Source of the DNA: Hydrogenophilales bacterium
Lineage (GTDB): Bacteria > Pseudomonadota > Gammaproteobacteria > Burkholderiales > Thiobacillaceae
DNA: 64,000 bases
Assembly: GCA_016719465.1 (NCBI GenBank)
Contig: JADJYY010000004.1
Span: 11,846 to 75,845 of the forward strand
Reading direction: 5' to 3'
The position numbers were made by a program, and so were the translations under genes. Shown in pieces: positions 48,969 to 56,190 of the stretch. Every line of letters begins with the position of its first letter. The first letter of the stretch is position 1. The notes beneath the pieces were generated by a model. It was not told the origin of the DNA. It did no database searches and was given only the letters and a program-made list of their open reading frames with translations.

Positions 48969-49829
48969 ATGCTCGACACCCCCCAGCCGGCCCGCGCCGG
49001 CACCCTCTATATCGTCGCCACCCCCATCGGCAACCTGCGCGACCTGAGCCTGCGCGCCCTGGACATTCTCAAATCCGTCGACCTGATCGCGGCGGAGGAT
49101 ACCCGCACCAGCCAGGGCCTGCTCGCCGCCCATGGCATCCATGCCCGCCTGGTCGCCCTGCACGAACACAACGAGGCCGCCGTTGCCGCCCGCATCGTGG
49201 CGGACCTGCGGGCCGGAAAAAGCGCGGCCTACATCTCCGATGCCGGCACCCCGGGGATTTCCGACCCTGGCGCGAAGCTGGTCGGCGCCGCGCGCGCCGG
49301 GCAGGTGCCCATCGTGCCGATCCCCGGCGCCAGCGCCGTCGCCGCCGCCCTGTCGGTTTCCGGCCTGGACGGGCCCTGGCTGTTCGTCGGCTTCCTGCCG
49401 GCCAGGGCTTCCGCCCGCCGCAAGGCCCTGGACGATCTGCGCCCCTTGCCCTGTGCCCTGGTGTTCTACGAGGCCCCCCATCGCATCGAGGAATGCGTCG
49501 CCGACCTGCTGGCCCGCCTCGGCGGCGAGCGGCGCCTGCTGATCGCCCGCGAACTCACCAAACGCTTCGAGCAGATCCACCAATGCACCCTGGCCGACGC
49601 CCCCGCCTGGCTGGCGGCGGACGATGACCATCGGCGCGGCGAATTCGTCCTGGTGGTCTCCGCGCCGGCCGCCGTCGAATCCGACGATGAGCGCGAAGCG
49701 CGCCAGGTCCTGGAAATCCTGCTGGAGGAACTGCCGGTCAGGCAGGCGGCCCAACTCGCCGCCCGCATCACCGGCGGCCGCAAGAACACCCTGTACGATC
49801 TCGCACTGAACATGAAGCAAGAACCTTGA
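48969..49829 (+). CDS. rsmI: 16S rRNA 2'-O-methyltransferase RsmI
   Basis: 286 residues from ATG 48969; an upstream in-frame TTG would add a non-conserved leader. YIVATPIGNLRDLSLRAL, AAEDTRTSQGLL, YISDAGTPGISDPG and VPIPGASAV are RsmI landmarks. It methylates C1402 of 16S rRNA. It is followed by pyrC almost without gap. Confidence 0.95.
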   Translation: MLDTPQPARAGTLYIVATPIGNLRDLSLRALDILKSVDLIAAEDTRTSQGLLAAHGIHARLVALHEHNEAAVAARIVADLRAGKSAAYISDAGTPGISDPGAKLVGAARAGQVPIVPIPGASAVAAALSVSGLDGPWLFVGFLPARASARRKALDDLRPLPCALVFYEAPHRIEECVADLLARLGGERRLLIARELTKRFEQIHQCTLADAPAWLAADDDHRRGEFVLVVSAPAAVESDDEREARQVLEILLEELPVRQAAQLAARITGGRKNTLYDLALNMKQEP

Positions 49830-49831
49830 CC

Positions 49832-50854
49832 ATGGACCGCCTCACCCTCATCCGACCCGACGACTGGCACCTGCATCTGCGCGACGGCGACATGCTGGCC
49901 GCCGTGTTGCCGGACACGGCCCGCCGCTTTGCCCGGGCCATCGTCATGCCCAACCTGAAGCCGCCGGTGCGCGCGGTGGCGGACGCCGCCGCCTATCGGG
50001 CGCGCATCCTGGCCGCCCTGCCGGCCGGCATGCGCTTCGACCCCCTGATGACGCTTTATCTCACCGACAACACGGACCCCGGGGAAATCGCCAAGGCCAG
50101 GGCCAGTGGCTTCGTCCAGGCGGTGAAGTACTACCCCGCCGGCGCCACCACCAACTCGGATTCCGGCGTGACCGACATCCGCAAGGTGGATGCCGTGCTG
50201 GAAGCCATGCAGGAGGCCGGTCTGCCCCTGCTGCTGCACGGCGAGGCGACCGATCCGGAGGTGGACGTGTTCGACCGGGAAGCGGTGTTCATCGACCGCA
50301 TCCTCGCCCCCCTGCTGCAACGGCTGCCGCGTCTGAAGGTGGTGCTGGAACACATCACCACGCGCCAGGCGGCGGAATTCGTGGCGGCGGCGCCGGCCAA
50401 CGTGGCGGCCACGGTCACCGCCCACCACCTGCTCTACAACCGCAACGCCATGTTCCAGGGCGGCATGCGGCCCCACTACTACTGCTTGCCGGTGCTGAAG
50501 CGGGAAATCCACCGCCGCGCCCTGGTGGAAGTGGCTACCGGCGGCAATCCCAAGTTTTTCCTGGGCACCGACAGCGCGCCCCACGCCAAAGCCGCCAAGG
50601 AGTCCGCCTGCGGCTGCGCCGGCATCTATACCGCCCATGCCGCCCTGGAGTTGTATGCGGAAGCCTTCGAGGCGGCCGGCGCGTTGGACAAACTGGAAGC
50701 CTTCGCCAGTTTCCACGGACCCGATTTCTACGGCCTGCCGCGCAACCGGGAAACCGTCAGTCTCATTCGGGAAAGCACGCCGGTCGCCGCCGACCATCCC
50801 TCGGGCGTGGTCCCCCTCAGGGCGGGAGAAAACCTGGCCTGGCGCCTGGCCTGA
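49832..50854 (+). CDS. pyrC: Dihydroorotase (class II PyrC)
   Basis: 340 residues from ATG 49832, just past the rsmI stop. DDWHLHLRDG provides the first metal histidines, VKYYPAGATTNSDSG the carboxylated lysine, LLHGEA and LEHITT further ligands, and GTDSAPHAK the catalytic aspartate. The enzyme cyclises carbamoyl aspartate in pyrimidine synthesis. Confidence 0.95.
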   Translation: MDRLTLIRPDDWHLHLRDGDMLAAVLPDTARRFARAIVMPNLKPPVRAVADAAAYRARILAALPAGMRFDPLMTLYLTDNTDPGEIAKARASGFVQAVKYYPAGATTNSDSGVTDIRKVDAVLEAMQEAGLPLLLHGEATDPEVDVFDREAVFIDRILAPLLQRLPRLKVVLEHITTRQAAEFVAAAPANVAATVTAHHLLYNRNAMFQGGMRPHYYCLPVLKREIHRRALVEVATGGNPKFFLGTDSAPHAKAAKESACGCAGIYTAHAALELYAEAFEAAGALDKLEAFASFHGPDFYGLPRNRETVSLIRESTPVAADHPSGVVPLRAGENLAWRLA

Positions 50855-51640
50855 TCAACCCATCCGGCAGCAGAGCATGCCGATGGAGCCGTATTCGACG
50901 CGGTCGTTGAACAGCCGGATGTCCTCGCCCTCGCGCCGCTGGGCCGCGATGTAAAGCAGGGGCAGGTAATGCTCCGGCGTGGGTATGGCGAGCCGGGCAT
51001 CCTCATCCGGGTTCTCTTCCGACACGAAATCCACCAGGGCATCCAGATCCGCGGCCACCAGGGCCTCGCGGACCCTGGCGCTGAAGCGCGCGGCCCAGTC
51101 GAGAGCGCATTCCGGGTGCGCCAGATCCATGCGCCGCAGGTTGTGCACCACGTTGCCGCTACCGAGCAGGAGCACGCCTTCATCCCGCAACGGCCCCAGA
51201 TGTCTGGCCAGTTCGGCATGCCAGGCCGGCGGACGGGTGCTGTCCAGGCTCAGATGCACCACCGGAATATCGGCGCCGGGATAGAGATGGGCCAGCACCG
51301 ACCAGGTACCGTGGTCCAGCCCCCATTCCAGGTCCGAGGCCACCGGCAAGGGCGCCAGCAGGGCCTGGACGCGCTCGGCAAGGGCGGGGTCGCCCGGCGC
51401 CGGGTAACGGAATTCGAATAGCTCCCGGGGAAACCCGCGGAAGTCGTGCAAGGTGGCCGGCCGGTCCATGGCCGTGACCGCCAGGCCGGGGATGGACCAG
51501 TGGGCGGAGATGGCCAGGATCGCCTCGGGCCTGGGCAGATCGGCCGCGATCCGTCGCCAGGCATTGCTGTTGACGTTGCGCTCCAGCGTGTTCATCGGCG
51601 TGCCGTGGCCGACGAACAAGGCGGGCATGGGGCTGGGCAT
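50855..51640 (-). CDS. ygiD: 4,5-DOPA extradiol dioxygenase-like protein (YgiD family)
   Basis: 261 residues from ATG 51640. The LigB-type metal ligands are visible: LFVGHGTPMN, ISAHWSIPG and GLDHGTWSVLAHLYP. GSGNVVHNLR and PTPEHYLPLLYI complete the family. Despite the name, the natural substrate in proteobacteria is not well known. It is convergent with pyrC (stops adjacent) and follows the DUF1631 gene. Confidence 0.9.
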   Translation of the reverse strand: MPSPMPALFVGHGTPMNTLERNVNSNAWRRIAADLPRPEAILAISAHWSIPGLAVTAMDRPATLHDFRGFPRELFEFRYPAPGDPALAERVQALLAPLPVASDLEWGLDHGTWSVLAHLYPGADIPVVHLSLDSTRPPAWHAELARHLGPLRDEGVLLLGSGNVVHNLRRMDLAHPECALDWAARFSARVREALVAADLDALVDFVSEENPDEDARLAIPTPEHYLPLLYIAAQRREGEDIRLFNDRVEYGSIGMLCCRMG

Positions 51641-51656
51641 GGTGGCTGCGGATGGA

Positions 51657-54080
51657 CTAGGACACCTTTTGCTGGAGGCGTTCCAGCAGGCTGTTGACGG
51701 CCCGCTCCATGAGGGGAACGTTATCGATGACCCTGGCCTGGCCTTCGCGGAACTTGGCGGCCAGGCCCTCGCCATTGATGGAGATGGCGCGCTGGCCCAG
51801 ACGGTTGGTGAACAGGTAGATGCCCTTCAGGGGGCTGACCCAGGCCAGTTTCGCCCGGGCGGAGCCGCCATCCTCCAGTTGGTATTCGATCCAGGTGCCC
51901 CGCTTGAGTTGCTGGACCCGGGACTCGTGTTCGTCCTTCTCCTCGACTTCGCCGCTTCGCGCCAGCCAGCCCACATCGCCGATGACGATCTCCTCCACCA
52001 TGGGCCGGTCTTCCGGCTCCGCCATGATTTCCCGCATCAGTTCGGGGTCGACCTCCACCACCTCGGTCAGGACGGGAATCTCGACAAAGTCCAGCCCCCC
52101 CTCGTCCACCCCCGCGATGGAGGCGGGCGCGGGAATGGGCGCCGGTTCCGGCGGCAACGGCGCGTCCGCCGCGCCGCGCAGCCCGGCCCGCACCGCCACG
52201 GCATGGCATTTCACCAGGCCGGTGAAGAACTGGTCGCGAACTTCCCCGGGCGTGCCCAGGACACCCAATCCCTGATCGAGGCGCTTGAGCAGATCGGGCA
52301 GCATGGACACCAGCTTCCTGCGTTCCTCCTGGTCGGTCTTGGGGCTCACGCTCCAGATCAGGTCATCCATGGTGCGCACCGCCTGGGCCCAGTCCTCGCC
52401 GCCCTCGCCGCTGCGCGCGCAATGCAGTCCGAGCACCTGTTCCCAATGCCCGAGGAGGAAGGCGCGGATGAACTCCGGCATGGGCCGGTCGAACAGGTGG
52501 CCCTCCACCTCGTTGTGGGCCACGATGCGCCCGAGCTCGCCCTGTTCCCGCTGGCGGATGAGTTGAGCGCTTTTTCCGGTCATCTCGTCGACGTGGTGCT
52601 TCTCTTCCGCCTCGTACTGGAGAAACTCCTCGAGCACGATGGCGAAGATGTCCAGTTCCTCGTCGAACTGTCCGAGGATGCGCTGGACCAGATCGTCCAC
52701 CTTCTGGTACAGCCCGCCCCCGTGGCCTTCGCTCTCGTTCCAGCCCATGGAGGCCTCGGCCAGCACATCCAGCAGGCGACGGGCCGGGTGGGTCTTCTGG
52801 GAGAAGAAGGCGCGGTCGAGCATGGCCACCTTCAGGACGGGGATCTGCAGGCGCCCGATCAGGGCCTTCATGGCGTCGGGAATACGCCTGTCATCCAGGA
52901 TGTAGTCGAACACCATGGCCACGATATCCAGGGTCATGGTATCCATCTGACCCATGGCGCCCGCCACGGCGCTGCCCCGGATCTCGCGCAGGATGTTGAC
53001 CTGGCCGTCGGCGAAGCGGGCGCCATCGAAGCCTGCCGCGGCGAAGCTCTCGGTCTGGCCCCGTTGCAGGCGGGTCAGGCTTTCCATGACCATGGGCGAA
53101 ACGCCGCCCGGCCCGGTTTCCCCGATGGCCCCACCGACGGATGGCGCCATGCCGCCGGAAATCATGCCGGGCAGTCCACCGGGCGACATGCCGGGCATGC
53201 CGGCGGGCATGCCGCCGCTCGCCGAGAGTGGGGCGCCGGCCAGTCCCGGGTTTCCGAGTGTCATGAGTTGGCGAAGGATGGCCAGGATATCCTGGCCATC
53301 CTCGGCGGCTGTCGCTGCCGCGGGGCCTTGTTGGGCGTCGGCGGGGACCGCCGGGGAAGGCGCTGTCGCGGGCTTCCTGACGCCGACCCGGATGGTGGGC
53401 AATACGTCCTTGTCCACCAGTTGGCGATTGATGCCCTGGTAAACCTCCCTCACATGGCGGGGAAGGAAGCGGTTGATCTGGGGAACCAGCACCAGTTGGG
53501 CCTTGACCGGAAGATCCTGCCCCTTGAGGGTATCCATGACCACCGCGCCGATGACCTCCGGCCCGATGGGATTGGCGCCCAGTTGCAGTTCGGGATCGTC
53601 GAGCAGCACGCCTATCCGTTTCGCCAGCCCGAACAACTCCTCGCCGCAGTGATTGTTGAGGGCATTCTCGATGGTGCTGGCGGCCAGGGTTTCCTCGAGG
53701 TCGTCCGGCGCCACCAGGGCCAACTGCGAGACGTCATGCCCCCCCTGGCTTGACGACTTGCCATTGTCCCTGCGACACGCCCGCTTGAAGTGCTGGTAGA
53801 ACCGGCGGCGGAAATCCGTCTCGACGATGCCTTGCCGATCCCGGGCAAAATCGGTCGCCGCCCCATAGAGGCGGCGCATCTCGTATTCGGTCACCCGATC
53901 CGTGAGCTCCAGCAACTCGCCGGCCGCATTGTCCAGGGCCTTGGCCAGGGCCTTGGCCAGCCCGGCCGCCGCCAACTCGCCACAATCGTTGAGCATGGCG
54001 GCCCCTTCCGCTCCGACGGAACCGCGGCCATGGCCGTACTGGCTGAGCGCCACCACATTGTTCTTGCGAGAGTCTTGCAT
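51657..54080 (-). CDS. DUF1631 family protein under riboswitch control
   Basis: 807 residues. The N-terminal half is helical (GELLELTDRVTEYEMRRLYG, FRRRFYQHFKRACRR). A Gly/Met/Pro-rich linker of GGMPAGMPGM type lies at about 283-325. The C-terminal 100 residues (WIEYQLEDGGSARAKLAWVS, YLFTNRLGQRAISI) look like a PilZ-type beta barrel, but without the RxxxR motif I would require for c-di-GMP binding. The family is restricted mainly to beta- and gammaproteobacteria and its function is unknown. An AGAGGA ribosome site precedes ATG 54080. The leader carries a c-di-GMP-I riboswitch and a sigma-28-like promoter. Confidence 0.88.
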   Translation of the reverse strand: MQDSRKNNVVALSQYGHGRGSVGAEGAAMLNDCGELAAAGLAKALAKALDNAAGELLELTDRVTEYEMRRLYGAATDFARDRQGIVETDFRRRFYQHFKRACRRDNGKSSSQGGHDVSQLALVAPDDLEETLAASTIENALNNHCGEELFGLAKRIGVLLDDPELQLGANPIGPEVIGAVVMDTLKGQDLPVKAQLVLVPQINRFLPRHVREVYQGINRQLVDKDVLPTIRVGVRKPATAPSPAVPADAQQGPAAATAAEDGQDILAILRQLMTLGNPGLAGAPLSASGGMPAGMPGMSPGGLPGMISGGMAPSVGGAIGETGPGGVSPMVMESLTRLQRGQTESFAAAGFDGARFADGQVNILREIRGSAVAGAMGQMDTMTLDIVAMVFDYILDDRRIPDAMKALIGRLQIPVLKVAMLDRAFFSQKTHPARRLLDVLAEASMGWNESEGHGGGLYQKVDDLVQRILGQFDEELDIFAIVLEEFLQYEAEEKHHVDEMTGKSAQLIRQREQGELGRIVAHNEVEGHLFDRPMPEFIRAFLLGHWEQVLGLHCARSGEGGEDWAQAVRTMDDLIWSVSPKTDQEERRKLVSMLPDLLKRLDQGLGVLGTPGEVRDQFFTGLVKCHAVAVRAGLRGAADAPLPPEPAPIPAPASIAGVDEGGLDFVEIPVLTEVVEVDPELMREIMAEPEDRPMVEEIVIGDVGWLARSGEVEEKDEHESRVQQLKRGTWIEYQLEDGGSARAKLAWVSPLKGIYLFTNRLGQRAISINGEGLAAKFREGQARVIDNVPLMERAVNSLLERLQQKVS

Positions 54081-54248
54081 CGCCCTATCCTCTTGCGGCT
54101 ACCGGGTCCGCCCGTCGTTCGGGCTCGCGCGGGCCGACTGCCGCCTGCCGCTTCAAATGACCCTACGGGATCATGCGATCGTGAGGATGACGGAATATGC
54201 CTATGGTGAACAGCCTGGAATCCACTGTTTCGCGCTGCCGCGTACTCC

Positions 54249-54346
54249 ACCTGGCAATCCCGCCGTCCTGGGGCAGCCCCTTCGGGCAACCCTTTAGACC
54301 GGTGATTTTGCGTCCCCGCCTTTCGACGGGTTTGCCCCATTCAGGT
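54249..54346 (-). ncRNA. Class I cyclic-di-GMP riboswitch (GEMM-I)
   Basis: Read on the reverse strand, the segment has the conserved GEMM-I core in order: GGGGCAAACC, a P2 hairpin with GAAA loop (CGUCGAAAGGCG), GGGACGCAAA, CACCGGUCUAAAG, a GC-rich P3 hairpin, and GGCGGGAUUGCC closing against the 5' GGCAA. ACCUG and CAGGU at the ends can pair as P1. It lies about 170 nt before the DUF1631 start codon, leaving room for an expression platform that I could not resolve. Nothing else in the window matches this motif. Confidence 0.93.
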
Positions 54347-54375
54347 CGTACAAAAAACATTCTTCCACGAACGCT

Positions 54376-54402
54376 ATATCGGACATGTCCGGAAAGACTT
54401 TA
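54376..54402 (-). promoter_or_regulatory. Sigma-28 (FliA)-type promoter for the riboswitch-DUF1631 transcript
   Basis: On the reverse strand TAAAGTCT (54395-54402) and TCCGATAT (54376-54383) are separated by exactly 11 bases, close to the FliA consensus TAAAGTTT-N11-GCCGATAA (7 of 8 and 6 of 8 matches). It lies about 30 bases before the riboswitch begins, as expected for a promoter driving it. No sigma-70 pair that I find more convincing is present. Confidence 0.65.
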
Positions 54403-54508
54403 ACGAGACACTCGCCAGGAAAAGCGGGAGCCCCTACCCCGTCACGCCGCGCCCCCTTCTTTTTCCTCCCTTGTCGGGAACTTTCGTAACATATACGCTA
54501 CAAACCCA

Positions 54509-54832
54509 ATGAACGAGATTCGGGATTACCTGACCCCCGAGGGGCGAACACCCTTCAAGGATTGGCTTTCCTCCCTGGCTGACGGGGTGGCGAAGGCCAG
54601 GATTGCCGCCAGGGTGCAACGCTTGGCTGCCGGCAGTCTTGGCGACTGCAAGCCGATTTCCGGGGGCGTGTGGGAATTGCGGATAGACCACGGGCCAGGG
54701 TATCGAGTCTATTACGCCCGCGCCGGGGAGCGCCTGATTCTGCTGCTGGTGGGCGGGGACAAGCGCCGCCAGCAAGCCGACATCGAAACCGCCCTGGGCT
54801 ACTGGAACGACTGGAAAAGGAGGAACCCATGA
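54509..54832 (+). CDS. RelE/HigB-type toxin
   Basis: 107 residues of the RelE/ParE superfamily (addiction-module killer, HigB-like). FKDWLSSLADGVAKARIAARVQRL, WELRIDHGPGYRVYYARAG and LLLVGGDKRRQQADIETAL are the characteristic strands and helices. Such toxins cleave ribosome-bound mRNA. The start ATG 54509 follows a TATACG stretch that could be a -10 element. Its stop overlaps the antitoxin start. Confidence 0.9.
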   Translation: MNEIRDYLTPEGRTPFKDWLSSLADGVAKARIAARVQRLAAGSLGDCKPISGGVWELRIDHGPGYRVYYARAGERLILLLVGGDKRRQQADIETALGYWNDWKRRNP

Positions 54833-55143
54833 AAGCATCACGCTCCCATGACGAAACGATGGTGGAACTACTGCGGGAGGATGCCGCCTTCGCGGATGAA
54901 TACCTGGCCGCCAGTCTGGAAGCCATAGACGAACCGGGAGGCCGCGAGGCCCTGCTGATGGCCCTGCGCCAGGTAGCCCAAGCGCAAGGCATGGATGCCG
55001 TGGCGGACCGGGCAGGCATCCAACGAGAGAGCCTTTATCGCGCCCTCTCGCCCAAGGGCAACCCCACATTGAAAACCCTGCTGGCCATCCTGCAAGGGGC
55101 TGGCCTGCGCCTGGCCGTCACCCGCACGGAAGCGCCGGCCTGA
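54829..55143 (+). CDS. HigA-type antitoxin
   Basis: 104 residues from ATG 54829, preceded by a strong AAAAGGAGG ribosome site. An HTH region (AVADRAGIQRESLYRALS) and NPTLKTLLAILQGAGLRLAV match the antidote family paired with such toxins. It would bind and neutralise the upstream toxin and repress their promoter. The toxin-first gene order is typical for HigBA. Confidence 0.9.
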   Translation: MKASRSHDETMVELLREDAAFADEYLAASLEAIDEPGGREALLMALRQVAQAQGMDAVADRAGIQRESLYRALSPKGNPTLKTLLAILQGAGLRLAVTRTEAPA

Positions 55144-55207
55144 GCCAACGACCGAGCAAGCCCATCCCAAGGCAAGGAACCATGTCAGGCCAGCCAAGCC
55201 GCCCCGA

Positions 55208-55229
55208 CCACCCGAGGAAAAACGGGTGG
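55208..55229 (+). terminator. Possible weak terminator hairpin after the toxin-antitoxin pair
   Basis: CCACCCG and CGGGTGG pair around an 8-base A-rich loop, about 65 bp after the antitoxin stop. No clean U-run follows (GCTATTTCTC), so termination activity is uncertain. Confidence 0.35.
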
Positions 55230-55311
55230 GCTATTTCTCGTGAAAGGCTATGTCCTGGGGGTGGCTACGTTGCCAGAATTTGGCTACATGGAGGCAAGAA
55301 AGCCCGGAATG

Positions 55312-55338
55312 AAAAACGGCTTCCACCCTGGGAAGCCG
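55312..55338 (-). terminator. Rho-independent terminator after tRNA-Cys
   Basis: On the reverse strand CGGCTTCC-CAGGGT-GGAAGCCG forms an 8-bp stem followed by TTTTT, 12 bp past the tRNA-Cys 3' end. This would end the uvrC-pgsA-tRNA transcript. Confidence 0.85.
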
Positions 55339-55350
55339 CGTATTTACTGG

Positions 55351-55424
55351 TGGAGGCGCGTGCCGGAGTCGAACCGACCTAGATGGATTTGCAATCCACT
55401 GCATAACCGCTTTGCTAACGCGCC
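55351..55424 (-). tRNA. tRNA-Cys (GCA)
   Basis: 74 bases on the reverse strand, ending CTCCA. The acceptor stem GGCGCGT pairs with ACGCGCC, the anticodon loop reads TTGCAAA, giving anticodon GCA, and the TTCGACTC arm is standard. CCA is encoded. It follows tRNA-Gly. Confidence 0.97.
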
Positions 55425-55449
55425 GCGATGAAATCGTTGCCTGGAAATC

Positions 55450-55477
55450 AAAAGGGGAAAGCGGTTTGGCTTTCCCC
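55450..55477 (-). terminator. Terminator-like hairpin between tRNA-Gly and tRNA-Cys
   Basis: On the reverse strand GGGGAAAGC-CAAACC-GCTTTCCCC is a perfect 9-bp stem followed by TTTT. It lies between the two tRNA genes, so it may act as a partial terminator or as a processing signal for the downstream tRNA. Confidence 0.6.
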
Positions 55478-55485
55478 GGATATTC

Positions 55486-55561
<76 letters not shown>

Positions 55562-55601
55562 GTCGAAGGGAGCGCGCATTATATCGGCCGAACTCGCGCT
55601 G

Positions 55602-56180
55602 TCAACTGGCCGGCGCGTTCCTGAGCGCCTTCCAGGCCATCAGGAGGTAATGCAGCATGGACCAGAGCGTGAGGAAAGCCGCCAGGTAAAGCAGCCCGCG
55701 ACCGATGATCGGCGTGTACTGCCAATCGCCGATGGGATCGTGATACAGCAGCAGCAGGATGGCGATCATCTGGGCGGTGGTCTTGAGCTTGCCGATGAAG
55801 GAGACGGCCACCTTGCCGGAGCGGCCCAGTCTGGCCATCCACTCGCGCAGGGCGCTGATGGCGATTTCCCGGCCGATGATGATGAGGGCCACGTCGACGC
55901 TGGCCCGGTCCAGGTCCACCAGCACGATCAGCGCGGCGGCCACCATGAGCTTGTCGGCCACCGGGTCGAGGAAGGCGCCGAAGGCGGACATCTGGTTGAG
56001 GCGGCGCGCCAGCCAGCCATCCAGCCAGTCGGTGATGGCGGCCAGGGCGAAGATCGCGGTGGCGGTGAGGTTGATGGCGTGCTTGGGCACCCAGCCGTCG
56101 GGCAGGTAGAAGATCGCCACGAACAGCGGGATCAGCAGGATGCGCAGCCAGGTCAGGGCGTTGGGCAGGTTGAACGGCAT
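55602..56180 (-). CDS. pgsA: Phosphatidylglycerophosphate synthase
   Basis: 192 residues from ATG 56180 (MPFNLPNALTWLRILLIPLF). The CDP-alcohol phosphotransferase motif is complete: DGWLARRLNQMSAFGAFLD followed by PVAD, fitting DG-x2-AR-x8-G-x3-D-x3-D. Several membrane spans follow. It makes phosphatidylglycerol phosphate from CDP-diacylglycerol. It begins 10 bp after uvrC. Confidence 0.95.
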   Translation of the reverse strand: MPFNLPNALTWLRILLIPLFVAIFYLPDGWVPKHAINLTATAIFALAAITDWLDGWLARRLNQMSAFGAFLDPVADKLMVAAALIVLVDLDRASVDVALIIIGREIAISALREWMARLGRSGKVAVSFIGKLKTTAQMIAILLLLYHDPIGDWQYTPIIGRGLLYLAAFLTLWSMLHYLLMAWKALRNAPAS

Positions 56181-56190
56181 GTTGGTTCGA

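Noticed and set aside
55182..55382. Short forward ORF of 66 codons after the antitoxin
   Set aside because: It runs through the terminator and into tRNA-Cys.
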